Positions 1 through 8,699 of a stretch of 38,876 bases of DNA are shown piece by piece (within the stretch, counting starts at the first letter, position 1; each line of letters begins with the position of its first letter). Where the stretch lies: contig JACQXX010000145.1 of NCBI GenBank assembly GCA_016208495.1, positions 1-38,876 of the forward strand. Reading direction: 5' to 3'. The position numbers were made by a program, and so were the translations under genes. The notes below the pieces were generated by a model that was not told the origin of the DNA, ran no database searches, and worked only from the letters and a program-made list of their open reading frames with translations. The DNA comes from Acidobacteriota bacterium (lineage in GTDB: Bacteria; Acidobacteriota; Blastocatellia; Chloracidobacteriales; Chloracidobacteriaceae).

Positions 1-79
1 TTTCAGGGATTTCCAGTATCGTTTTTCCAGGCACAGATGACTTTGCTCCTTGGTTGGTAATTTTCTTTTTTCTCAAGTA

Positions 80-1597
80 TCAAAGTTTTTGGTCTGTGCC
101 AAGTCTTCTTTCTCTGTTCCAATCCCTTGTGGACCGATTTAAGAAAGTAATAGAGCGGAGTGTGACCGGTTGGGTGTAGCCAGGATCACCGACGAGTTGA
201 ATGTTCGTTTGTGCCTTTTTGCCTTGTTCAACAACCAGCACTTCAGACTCCATACGCAGTGAGTAGCCGACTGAGGCTGTAGAATTATAGAAAATTGTTC
301 CACGAAGCGGTTGGCCATAAATTTCACAAAATTGCTCAAACTCCGCTGTGAACTGAACAACTTTAGGATAAGAATCAGAATAATCAATCTTGATTTCTAA
401 AATCCGAAAATTCCCTTTTAACTCATTGCACCCGTTTGCATTTCCAGTGATATCCAATTGCGGATAGGAAGGAATTCCATCCCCTGACAACCGGGTGCCT
501 TCCCCAAAATAACCAACTTGTAACGGAATTACCATGCTGGTCGTGCTAAAGTAAATCTCCCAATGCTGATCATCTTCGAGACCCCAGTAATTAAAGTGAA
601 TCTCACTTACCAATCCATTGCGAGTCACTTTCGTGGCATAGACAGTAAACCAGCCTTCATCCAGGAAATAATCCTGCCCGCTTCCAACAAAATCGCCTTC
701 TTCACTTCGTATCGATATCCCAGTCCGCCCCAAGACTTTTAGTGTTCGATAGAGCAACTCAGTTTCAGATCCAGACCTTGCGCGAATAGTGAGTTGAACA
801 GGCTGGTTGGGGGTTGACCCAGAGACACTCACTTTCATCTGAGCCTGCTCGCCTGGGTGAATCACCGGTGGGGTAAAAGTGACCTGAATTCCTTCAACAG
901 GGGGCGAGAGTTCAGCAGACAAGGTGACAGGTTGATTCACTGAATGAAAGGCACCGAGTGAAAGTGGAAAGCTTTTTGTTTTTCCTTGCTGCACACTTAA
1001 GTTGGCAGGTGACACAATGATTGGAAAGGGTAAGGCTGGGACCTGATAGTGAATCGAGCCCCAGATTTCAGGCCCGGCATAGTTACCATTGAGGGAAAAA
1101 GAAGCGACAAATCGGTCAACTTGAAGCTTTCCTTGTGAATTGGAAAAAGCGGCCTCATAAATTGTGAAATCCCCAATGTCTCCCTCTTGTGCTGAGGTAG
1201 AGGAAAACGAAAAACCAGGATGCCCAAGGAGGTCCAGCGTAGCTCGTCGGGTATGCTGATAGGTGCCTACCGCCAAATTTCTTCCCAGTTTGTTGGTTGC
1301 AAAAATAAGTTCAAAACTAAGGCGATTGCCAAATTCATCTCTGCCTTCCAACGTAAAAGTAACCCAATCCGCCTTTCCGTCCTGAGTGTAATCCATCACT
1401 TGCGGAGTAAAAGTCACCTGTTGGTCATTGATCGTCTTCACTTCGGTCCCCGGGTAAACTAAAGTATCTCTGACATAGGAAAAACAACTCGCAGGGGTGG
1501 CAGTAACCGTCAATGGAGATAAACTTAGCCAGAGGAATGCTATTCCGAAGACAATCACAGTTGAAAAGCTAAGATCAGATGGAAAATACCTCACCAT
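80..1597 (-). CDS. Secreted Ig-like repeat protein, paralog 1
   Basis: Predicted exported protein of 505 residues with an N-terminal signal/TM segment (about residues 12-34) ending near TVTATPAS. I recognise no named family. It holds two copies of a module shared with the next two genes. Copy 1 is at about 45-190 (GDFTIYEAAF, DRFVASF); copy 2 is at about 295-445 (SEEGDFVGSG, GNFRILEIKIDYS, TAEFEQFCE, GTIFYNS). An Ig-like stretch at about 192-290 separates them. The last about 25 residues do not look like the expected second Ig-like domain, so a frameshift near the 3' end or truncation is possible; the gene ends close to the window edge. The ATG overlaps the upstream gene's stop by 7 bases and is preceded by AGAGGGG, suggesting translational coupling. 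Role unknown; probably an envelope or extracellular structural protein. Confidence 0.7.
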   Translation of the reverse strand: MVRYFPSDLSFSTVIVFGIAFLWLSLSPLTVTATPASCFSYVRDTLVYPGTEVKTINDQQVTFTPQVMDYTQDGKADWVTFTLEGRDEFGNRLSFELIFATNKLGRNLAVGTYQHTRRATLDLLGHPGFSFSSTSAQEGDIGDFTIYEAAFSNSQGKLQVDRFVASFSLNGNYAGPEIWGSIHYQVPALPFPIIVSPANLSVQQGKTKSFPLSLGAFHSVNQPVTLSAELSPPVEGIQVTFTPPVIHPGEQAQMKVSVSGSTPNQPVQLTIRARSGSETELLYRTLKVLGRTGISIRSEEGDFVGSGQDYFLDEGWFTVYATKVTRNGLVSEIHFNYWGLEDDQHWEIYFSTTSMVIPLQVGYFGEGTRLSGDGIPSYPQLDITGNANGCNELKGNFRILEIKIDYSDSYPKVVQFTAEFEQFCEIYGQPLRGTIFYNSTASVGYSLRMESEVLVVEQGKKAQTNIQLVGDPGYTQPVTLRSITFLNRSTRDWNRERRLGTDQKL

Positions 1598-2838
1598 ACC
1601 TGTAACCCCTCTTGATTTCCTGGTGCAGTTATAACCAGTGGAAATTCGATTTCATCTGTAACGGTGCCGCACGACCCGTAAATCTTCACGGTATAATTAC
1701 CAGGTAAAACTGTTTTATCCGGTTTAATCTCTATTCGATGGCCCCTCCCTGGGAAGGCATCTCCATTGATTGAAATACGGATTTGACTTCCAACTGGAGA
1801 GACATCCCCGTTCAGCTCCACATATTCTGAAAACCCATTGATTGGCTTTACTTTTACTTTTACGGAGACTGACTTACCAGCTTCCACAGATACCATTTGA
1901 GGAATGACCCGTAATTGAAAACTTCCTTTGGGAAGAAAGTTAACCAGGATGGACTCAGAATCAACAAATTGGCGACCACCAACTCCCCCGACAGAAACAA
2001 GGTATATTCCAAATACCGCACGATCTGGAGGTTTGATTTCAAGTTGAGTAGATTCACCAACTGTCAGGATATTTTCTTTGAGTTTAGCTGGGAGGGACGG
2101 AGATCCATAACTGCTGACCTGTAACTGGACTGTTTCACCGGTAAGGTTGATGGGAATGATGCGAATTGGGACTTTTTTCGACTGGTCTTTGTATAACTCG
2201 CATTCGGATGGGGTGGCTTCAAGGTCAAACCCTTGAGGTTCAGCATTGAGAAAGATTGTCCCGATTAACTTGTTGTTTGGTTGTTCACACCCTTGTTCGA
2301 AGGTCGCAGCCAGGCTTGTGACTTTTGGCGGGAAGACCGTGGTATCGTAAGTGACAGCCAGAATTGTGAATTTTCCAAATACCTGATTGCAGGCACGCGA
2401 CCCCATTGAAATATTAATCCCTGGATACCCAAAGTCCCCGGAGACAAGGGATTGGGCATTCTCATAAAACCCAGGAAGTAACGGAACCCCCATTCTTTTT
2501 GAGGAGAATGTAATGTCTACCGATACATCTTTCAGGTGATCAACCTCGAAGACCAGGGAGATTTGATTCACACCTCTCTCACCTGACTCCGAATTTGTTG
2601 AGGCTTCTAATAACTTTCCGCAAGTAAACACGTTTCCACCACCAATGAAGTCACCGGCTTCGCTCAATAAAGTCAATCTGGTAACTGGGGCCGCCGTGGT
2701 CACAAGAGAGGTGAATCCAATTCCAAAGATCGCCAGACACAGGTGAAAAAGAACCCATACCCATTTATCTCGAACACGTGTCTCTTGTGAGTGAACAGCA
2801 CAAATGTCTGGCGGGGAAAATGGCCATCGAAAGCACAT
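1591..2838 (-). CDS. Secreted Ig-like repeat protein, paralog 2
   Basis: Predicted exported protein of 415 residues. The N-terminus carries a hydrophobic segment at about 27-49, so the true start may be an internal codon rather than the first one. The shared module spans about 55-200: SEAGDFIGGG, GKFTILAVTYD, ATFEQGCE, GTIFLNAEP. Two Ig-like or bacterial-surface-type beta domains follow (about 205-300 and 310-400), with the recurring pattern of a V-E-A-G-K-S turn and a late N-Y-T-V strand. It overlaps paralog 1 by 7 bases, and all three paralogs run in the same direction. Function unknown; the architecture suggests a surface or secreted binding or scaffold protein. Confidence 0.7.
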   Translation of the reverse strand: MCFRWPFSPPDICAVHSQETRVRDKWVWVLFHLCLAIFGIGFTSLVTTAAPVTRLTLLSEAGDFIGGGNVFTCGKLLEASTNSESGERGVNQISLVFEVDHLKDVSVDITFSSKRMGVPLLPGFYENAQSLVSGDFGYPGINISMGSRACNQVFGKFTILAVTYDTTVFPPKVTSLAATFEQGCEQPNNKLIGTIFLNAEPQGFDLEATPSECELYKDQSKKVPIRIIPINLTGETVQLQVSSYGSPSLPAKLKENILTVGESTQLEIKPPDRAVFGIYLVSVGGVGGRQFVDSESILVNFLPKGSFQLRVIPQMVSVEAGKSVSVKVKVKPINGFSEYVELNGDVSPVGSQIRISINGDAFPGRGHRIEIKPDKTVLPGNYTVKIYGSCGTVTDEIEFPLVITAPGNQEGLQVW

Positions 2839-2904
2839 ACTTTTTCTCTTTTGCCTCCCTGTCCCTGTATCAAGAACTCAATGAAACCTTTTATTTTCAA
2901 TGGT

Positions 2905-3600
2905 TTATTTTACCATCAAATTGATGGTTGTATTTCGCATCACGCCATTCACATCGATACAGGAAAATTGAATTTGGTATGAACCTGGCTTACTTTTTTT
3001 ATCAGTTGAAATTTCAAATTTTGCGATATTCACGTGGGTGATGAGTGGCGATGGGGTTATTGTTCCTCCCCAAGATTTGGTTTCAGATGGAGTTATAGTG
3101 ATTGGCCCATCATGACTGTACCGACGCTCAATTCGAACATATACCGTAACCTTCGATTTTCCAGTTACTTGCTGTTCAGCCGGGAACGTTGATACTTGAT
3201 AGTCAGGTACCTGTGGAGCAAGAACGGTCAATGATGCGCTGGCAGAAGTCGTCAAATTTGGTGTGGTTCCTGACACAATGATTTCATACACATCTCTTTT
3301 CGTCGCGGAAGTTGAATGCACATTGATTTCAGCTTCTTCACCAGGTAACAGGCGAAGGGTTGCCGGGTCATAGGATAATCCTCCTTCTGCAGGCTTGATA
3401 ACTGGGGTTAGTGTAACAGGGCTATTAAATCCATTGACCGGGTCAACCCGAACTTTGAGTTGAGCAGACTGACCTGATGTGATCAAACCCAAAATAGGAT
3501 TCACTGTCACATAAAACATGGGGTAGGTGGATTGATACAAAACCAACCCGAACAAAGCAGGATCTCCCCCCCCCACAGTGCTGTTCAAAACTGGCGGCAA
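2905..3600 (-). pseudogene. Secreted Ig-like repeat protein, paralog 3, 3' part (other frame)
   Basis: This is the downstream part of the gene whose 5' part is 3443-4060, in a different frame. It contains the end of the shared module (GDPALFGLVLYQST) and two Ig-like domains (SGQSAQLKVRVDPVNGF; then SKVTVYVRIERRYS). It has no signal peptide, and the only upstream initiation codon in frame is a weak TTG, so it is unlikely to be translated alone. Changing the G9 tract (plus-strand C run, 3566-3574) to G8 would join CGGG to DPALFG and recreate one protein of about 385 residues like its neighbours. The break may be real, phase-variable or a sequencing error. Confidence 0.6.
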
Positions 3601-4060
3601 ATTTCACAAGTTGTGGTGGAGATTGTTTGTAATCAACCTCCAACTCAAAAATTGTAAAATTCCCAGAATTAAAACCACACCCTTTTCCAGAACCTAACAC
3701 CGTTCCATTGCCCCCAATCAAAAATGAACTTCCCGGTGGTTGTGGGTCTTCATTTACTGGGATCGAATATACCCCTGGCGTCAAGTTTTTCCCAGGTGTT
3801 TTCATATGAAAGGTAAAACCCCATCCAATAGCGGAATTTCTAGGGTCTGAATAGTGGATTCTTAAATATTCAATGCCTTGATCCTGATCATTATCAATAA
3901 CCTGAGACTCAAAAACACCATCCGAATATTCCTGATATTGGCCTTCCCCAACATAATGACGATTTTCACTTCTCAGCACGATCAAATTCTTAGGTTCTTG
4001 TGCTGAAACAGATTGCATCCCCCAGCAAAATACCAAAAAGAAAATTAGACATCTCATCAT
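3443..4060 (-). pseudogene. Secreted Ig-like repeat protein, paralog 3, 5' part (frameshifted)
   Basis: This is the first gene of the tandem set. A good signal peptide (MMRCLIFFLVFCWGMQSVSA) precedes the shared module: SENRHYVGEG, GNFTIFELEVDYK, AASFEQHC. After the FEQHC motif the frame runs through a G9 homopolymer and then continues as unrelated sequence to a stop at 3443, while the homologous continuation lies in another frame. An in-frame TTG lies at 4081, but I prefer the ATG at 4060: it starts at the signal peptide and has GGGGGA upstream. It may be a phase-variable surface gene or an assembly error; the sequence alone cannot decide. Confidence 0.65.
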
Positions 4061-4081
4061 AAAATCCGACGCGTCCCCCAA

Positions 4082-4549
4082 TTTTTCACATAGCGGAGAA
4101 TTCGCCGTCCTCCTGGTTTGCTTTTTTGAACGGAAGACTCACTTCCGTCGAATTAAAGTGGGTGAAGGCATAAGGATCACCTTTGGTGCAATAGGGGTTC
4201 AGCAACTGGCCTCACCCTGCTTTTGCACGGTAGTTTTGTCAAACTCAACTCTCCACCGGCATATCCAGCGGATACTGACTATTTGATTGCCTGCCTGGTT
4301 CACCCGGTTGTCAAAGAATCTAAACAACGGGCCTGGTCACGAATGCTGCTGATCAAAACCCAAGAAGTAATTTGGTCAGTAAAACGTCCGTGCTGAATTT
4401 GGAGCCGCAACTATGCCACTTTGAAGCCCAATAATCCACCAAAAATACCAATTCTCAAGAATTCCCGTCTCCTTTGGCTCTTCACTTTATAAACTCATCA
4501 AGAATTACTGAAGGAAGCCCTCGGTCCATACCAATGCCCGTCAGTTGAT
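4082..4549. other. Intergenic region, possible transposase relic
   Basis: There is no convincing gene in this 470-base stretch. In one plus-strand frame at about 4300-4395 a short string with KQRAWSRML is faintly reminiscent of the C-terminal part of IS91/Y2-type transposases, and it is followed by stops. The match is weak and rests on memory of the family. I see no terminal repeats or target duplication. Confidence 0.2.
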
Positions 4550-6877
4550 TCACCTGAGAAATGCCAGCAGGAGAGACAGCGCTCCGAGGTAGCCAATCCA
4601 GAGTACCACTGGCACGAGGTACAATTTTTTTCGGGGATGGACCACGCCCAGGCCGTATCCCGCCAACAAAATAAACATCAGCGAAAAAATGTCACACTCC
4701 TGCAACAGGTCCAATGCCCAGGCAGGAAATGAATCTGTCGCCAAAAACGCCAGATTCCTCGCTATGTAGCCTCCTTTCACCAGTTCGGGTAATTCAGGGC
4801 GCTTGAGCGTGACGACAACCCAGGAAAGAGCATACTCAACCACACTCACGGTCAGGTATGAATAGGCCGTGACCGAAATGTACAACGACAGTTGAGAACT
4901 ACCACCCAGGACAATACAGGCCGTAAAGAAAAAGGCGGCAATCAAAAAAACCTTCGCTGGCTGGAAGAGAAATGGAAGGTAGTACTCCAGGTATTCCCGG
5001 GCCACCAGATTGCCTTTGACCTGGAGTTCAAAATCTTTCCTGGCCTGGGGCGTGAGCTGATTGACGGTGGTTCCACTTTGTTCGAGTGCCAGTTCAGCCC
5101 GCGCCCATTCAATCTGATAGCGACTATATGGAACGGCTGACTCAAGCGCCTTTGTCCCCAGAAATGACACGGCGCACAGAACCAGGATTGGCACAAGTGG
5201 TGCGGCTGACAATTTCAGATCCTGAAAAGTTGCTTCCGGACTAAAAAACATCAGCCCCAGACGTTTGAAGTGTCCGTGTTGTTTGACCAGACCGGCGGTA
5301 TCTTTCTGACCTTCAAGAAAATACGCCAGGTGTAAATCGGCAGCCACCCACCACCCAAGGGTAAAAAAGGCAAATGATGCCCAGAACGCAGCCTGGATCC
5401 AGAGTGGGCACACAAAGGAAGCAACTGACAAAACTGAAAAGGTAATGGCAAATGTAATGACTACCGGTTTCAGTCGAGCGGGTTTTTCATCAGTTGGTGG
5501 ATCGGTTCCAAGCACTGCCGCGCTCAGACACACGACTGAGACAAGCGGCAGACCAATCAGGATGGTCAACAACGGAAACACATCCGGCTGAACAAACTTC
5601 CCGCGAACCACCAGCCCAACCACGTACGGAACCCCTGACACCACCATTGCCAGCATCAACCACCCAAACGAACCTTTGAACAAATTGCCCATGATTGATC
5701 GGGGATAGGTGTACCAGCGCCAGACTGAATGCCCTTCGTTTGTAATCATTCGCGGGACGGATGAAACCAGGGCAAACAAACCGATCAAGTACGATAAAAC
5801 ACCCCAGGCGACCGGCGCCTTGATAAACAGATTGCGCAGCTCAGGCAGCAGAAACAACGGCACAAAGGCCAGTGCCGGGAGCAACGCCTGGATCAATTGT
5901 TGTGGACGGCGAATCACAACCTTGATTGGGTATGGCCAGTTTGCAGCCCGTGCTTTTTGAACACCGGCACCGGCATCCGTCCGAAACCGACGCAGCCACT
6001 GATTGCGATTGGCCATCCAGATTGTGAGTGTGGTGACCCCCAACAAACCTGCCAGATTCAGGCACAACCCGATCACCCACGACAGCGAGCCGGAAGCCAT
6101 CAGTTTGACCACCAACCCTGGTGCCAGGTACTGAAAAAATGATGACTTGAGCAGCGTAACCACCGACGTCGCATATTCAGAACCAATCACGACTGGAAGC
6201 AGGCTCAAGGAAAGGCCAAACCCAAGTGCCGCCAGAAAAGCGGATCCAGGCTGACGCCATCCCGGCGGAACCACTTTCCAGTTCACAATGGTCAAAATCG
6301 TCTGGATCATGGCGATGGTCAGCAGCATCAGGCTGGTGCCGCCAATGGCCCAGAACGGGCTGCTCCACCAGTACCCCAAATGACGGGCAACTGCCAAAAA
6401 GAATGGAAGAAAGACAAGCCAGAGCGGAGAAAACAGCGTGGTTTCCACCAGCGTCAGCCAGACGGTGGATGTTGCCGTCACCGGATAGACTTCGGTCAGG
6501 CGTAGATTTTTCTCCAACGTATAGCCTTGAAATCCTTCAAATCCGACACTGAGGAAAACCCCCGCCAGCAACAAAATCGTGGCTGAGCCAGGCAACAGGA
6601 GTGTCACTCCAGCCGGTTCCGGGACCAGGTGCTCGATCAACCCTTGTGAAAGGGTGAAGACCAGCCAGCCAACCGCCCAGGTCATTATCAGGCCAGGAAC
6701 CAGGAAGGGATGAAACCGGCGTTGGTTTTGATCGGTGCGGGGAATGATGGTTTTTGAAAGCCGATTGAGCTGACCCACACACAGGAAATACACCAGAATG
6801 GCCAGATGATTCGGAGATGATTCAGATGGATCGGAAAGAAACGGCTGAACTGATCTTGAAAGTGGTTGAGCAGACAT
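4550..6877 (-). CDS. ABC transporter integral membrane (permease) protein
   Basis: A 775-residue polytopic membrane protein with about 14-16 hydrophobic helices across its length, for example near residues 60-80, 88-108, 145-165, 175-200 and 730-770. It starts two bases after the stop of the ABC ATPase gene, so the two form an ABC-2-like exporter operon. It is longer than usual for an ABC-2 permease and has two halves separated by a soluble part (about 560-620, with the AREYLEYYLP stretch). I see no peptidase motif. Substrate unknown; such self-contained ATPase/permease pairs often export lipids, peptides or drugs. The start ATG at 6877 has weak spacing to a Shine-Dalgarno and is probably translationally coupled to the ATPase. 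Confidence 0.8.
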   Translation of the reverse strand: MSAQPLSRSVQPFLSDPSESSPNHLAILVYFLCVGQLNRLSKTIIPRTDQNQRRFHPFLVPGLIMTWAVGWLVFTLSQGLIEHLVPEPAGVTLLLPGSATILLLAGVFLSVGFEGFQGYTLEKNLRLTEVYPVTATSTVWLTLVETTLFSPLWLVFLPFFLAVARHLGYWWSSPFWAIGGTSLMLLTIAMIQTILTIVNWKVVPPGWRQPGSAFLAALGFGLSLSLLPVVIGSEYATSVVTLLKSSFFQYLAPGLVVKLMASGSLSWVIGLCLNLAGLLGVTTLTIWMANRNQWLRRFRTDAGAGVQKARAANWPYPIKVVIRRPQQLIQALLPALAFVPLFLLPELRNLFIKAPVAWGVLSYLIGLFALVSSVPRMITNEGHSVWRWYTYPRSIMGNLFKGSFGWLMLAMVVSGVPYVVGLVVRGKFVQPDVFPLLTILIGLPLVSVVCLSAAVLGTDPPTDEKPARLKPVVITFAITFSVLSVASFVCPLWIQAAFWASFAFFTLGWWVAADLHLAYFLEGQKDTAGLVKQHGHFKRLGLMFFSPEATFQDLKLSAAPLVPILVLCAVSFLGTKALESAVPYSRYQIEWARAELALEQSGTTVNQLTPQARKDFELQVKGNLVAREYLEYYLPFLFQPAKVFLIAAFFFTACIVLGGSSQLSLYISVTAYSYLTVSVVEYALSWVVVTLKRPELPELVKGGYIARNLAFLATDSFPAWALDLLQECDIFSLMFILLAGYGLGVVHPRKKLYLVPVVLWIGYLGALSLLLAFLR

Positions 6878-6879
6878 GG

Positions 6880-7626
6880 CTATTGCTCCGTCATTTTAAA
6901 GAAAGCATCTTCAAGCGACGCTTCCTGGAGTTGACGCTTTAACTCTTGCGGGTGAGCGACGGTAATCAATCGTCCTTTGTTGAGAATCGCCACGCGGTGG
7001 CAATAGCGCTCAGCCATGTCGAGCAGGTGGGTGCTGAGCAGGATGGTTTTTCCAGCTTCGGCCATGCTGGTCATCCAGACTTTGATTTCTCGGGCGGCAT
7101 AGGGATCAAGACCGTTGGTTGGTTCATCGAGGATATAAATCTTCGGATCGTGGATTTGGGCGTGAGCCAGTGCGAGTTTTCGCCGCATGCCCAATGAATA
7201 ACTGGTTGGATACTGATGGATCACTTCCTCCAGTCCGTGCTGGGCAATCACCGTTCGCAGGCGATCAGCCCGGCTGGCAGGTGACAGACCGTGCATTCGG
7301 CCTGCCATTTCCAGTGTTTCATAGGCGGTCAGGTATTCAGGAAAGTGGGTTGCATCCGGGACGTACCCGACAATTCGTCTCAGGGAAAGAATTTCATTTT
7401 CTTCAACTGAATGGGGGTTAAAGCCTCCGATGGCACAGGTGCCACTCGTAGGCCGGATGAGCCCCATCAACAAGTTGATCGTGGTTGTTTTCCCCGCACC
7501 GTTTGGACCCAGAAACCCGAAGATTTCACCGGGTTGAATATGTAAGTCCAAATCCTCAAGTGCTTTAAATGTACCGTAAGCCTTTGAGAGACTATAAATT
7601 GAAATGGTGTGTTCCATCGTAGGCAT
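6880..7626 (-). CDS. ABC transporter ATP-binding protein
   Basis: A 248-residue cytoplasmic ATPase of the ABC-2 class that powers the membrane protein encoded just downstream. Walker A is GPNGAGKTT at residues 40-48, the signature loop is YSLGMRRK at 143-150 (a degenerate LSGGQ), Walker B with the catalytic glutamate is ILDEPTNGLD at 165-174, and the switch histidine is H200. The Q-loop region reads GYVPDAT, where a glutamine is usual; this variant occurs in the exporter subfamily. Length is normal for a complete single nucleotide-binding domain with a short C-terminal tail. Start at ATG 7626; a second in-frame ATG lies three codons in. The gene is divergent from the conflict locus at 8194. 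Confidence 0.93.
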   Translation of the reverse strand: MPTMEHTISIYSLSKAYGTFKALEDLDLHIQPGEIFGFLGPNGAGKTTTINLLMGLIRPTSGTCAIGGFNPHSVEENEILSLRRIVGYVPDATHFPEYLTAYETLEMAGRMHGLSPASRADRLRTVIAQHGLEEVIHQYPTSYSLGMRRKLALAHAQIHDPKIYILDEPTNGLDPYAAREIKVWMTSMAEAGKTILLSTHLLDMAERYCHRVAILNKGRLITVAHPQELKRQLQEASLEDAFFKMTEQ

Positions 7627-8193
7627 AAGTAAAACCTGTTATTAAGGGAAAAACCGACGAGCCTTCTCTGTGGCCGTGGCAAATCACAATGGCACGAAAC
7701 GTGAAATTTTCCAGGCAGAAAGTGACTGGAGTAGGGCCTGGTGTTTTGGAGCTTGACATCCGGTGCACCCGGCTTCGGCGAACCTGTTCAAAAATCGAAT
7801 GTACCACTGCCCTGGAAAATAGACAATCTCAAGTTTGGAAAACCCTGTTACAGGAAAGTCCGTTGGGCCTGATACAGGTTTTCAGAAGAAGAAACCACGG
7901 AACATACGGAATACACAGAAAAGAAATCCAGATTCTTCGCTTTATAAATAAGGACGTACCCTTAACAACCCGGTTGAGTTTTCCTCTCCTTATGGCACAA
8001 TCCGGAATCAAACCAGTTTGTAGTCAGTCGTCAGTAGTCAGTAGTCCGCTAAGTTTATTTGGTTGAACCACTTGACTGTTTGCTCACGCAAGAATTTCCT
8101 TGCAAAGTGGTATGCATCACGCCTTTGCCCTACACGTTGGGTAGTCCCTGCCTGAATATGCCCAATTTGATTGAACATCAGGAGTCAGTTTTC
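7627..8193. other. Divergent intergenic region
   Basis: A 567-base spacer between the divergent ABC operon and the conflict locus. It contains a CCACGGAA/ACACAG-type short repeat (about 7894-7925) similar to the interior of the MITE-like elements, a run of GTAGTCA-type heptamers (about 8020-8046), and the 65 bp repeat listed separately. Open frames crossing it start inside the repeat and are not credible genes. No clear sigma-70 promoter stands out. Confidence 0.5.
8049..8113 (+). repeat. 65 bp dispersed repeat, copy A (upstream of NB-ARC locus)
   Basis: It begins CTAAGTTTATTTG, contains ACTTGACTGTTT and ends TTGCAAAGTGGTAT. A copy of the same 65 bp length lies inverted at 38681-38745, upstream of the CHAT gene, with 54 of 65 positions identical by my count. 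A partial copy lacking the tail is at about 24936-24978. Copy A and the partial copy are both preceded by a GTAGTCAGTAGTCAGT tract, so the repeat is modular. It may be a shared regulatory element or a small repeat of the mobile type. Confidence 0.75.
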
Positions 8194-8655
8194 ATGTCAC
8201 ATTCTCATGATCAAAAACGATACGACGATCTCCAAAAATTGCTGGCCGAACAATATGAAAAACTGTCTGCCTTCGAACGTGACCACGGCATCACGGCTGA
8301 TACCGCCAGAAAGTTTGAATTGAAAAAAGGAATCGAAGGAATCAAACAAACGATTCAGAGCCTGGAAGCTGAACTCACGCAGCTTCAGGCCAAAATCGGT
8401 GCCCCGGCTTCATCATCAGGCGATAAAAAGACAGCGGCGATTGATTTAGCGCACCTGCTCGAAGTCCTCACCAGAATCACCGAGGTTGACTTCGGCAAAC
8501 TGGTTTTTCTGTTGCGAGTTGGAAAAGAAATTCCGAGTGATGGTGTTCCCCAAACCACACGTGCCATGAAGCTGCTCGAATGGGCTGAATCGCACGACCG
8601 CTTGCCAGAACTGGTTTCGCTGCTTGAAACCAAAATCCTGCATCGCCCTCTGTAG
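8194..8655 (+). CDS. Small coiled-coil protein with effector-associated (death-like) domain
   Basis: A 153-residue protein. Residues 1-65 are strongly helical or coiled-coil (YDDLQKLLAEQYEKL, then FELKKGIEGIKQTIQSLEAE). A flexible ASSSGDKK linker at about 70-77 leads to a small alpha-helical domain (about 82-150) whose pattern, ending in KLLEWAESHDRLPELVSLLE, resembles the effector-associated or death-like adaptor domains found next to bacterial NLR-like ATPases. The family call is from memory. I chose ATG 8194 because AGGAG sits about nine bases before it; the longer frame back to 8059 is only the upstream repeat read as codons. The gene lies 44 bases before the NB-ARC gene and is probably co-transcribed, so it is a likely adaptor or sensor of that system. 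Confidence 0.65.
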   Translation: MSHSHDQKRYDDLQKLLAEQYEKLSAFERDHGITADTARKFELKKGIEGIKQTIQSLEAELTQLQAKIGAPASSSGDKKTAAIDLAHLLEVLTRITEVDFGKLVFLLRVGKEIPSDGVPQTTRAMKLLEWAESHDRLPELVSLLETKILHRPL

Positions 8656-8699
8656 CCTTCCCCGAAAATAAAGGTGCAACCGGGAGAAGGCTCATCAAT

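Noticed and set aside
8073-8105. Sigma-70 promoter inside the 65 bp repeat (TTGACT)
   Set aside because: No -10 at 16-18 bases is conserved between copies A and C.
8059-8193. Longer start for the EAD-like protein, and a similar peptide at the start of the CHAT gene frame
   Set aside because: The shared peptide is the 65 bp repeat read as codons; good ribosome sites precede ATG 8194 and ATG 38660.
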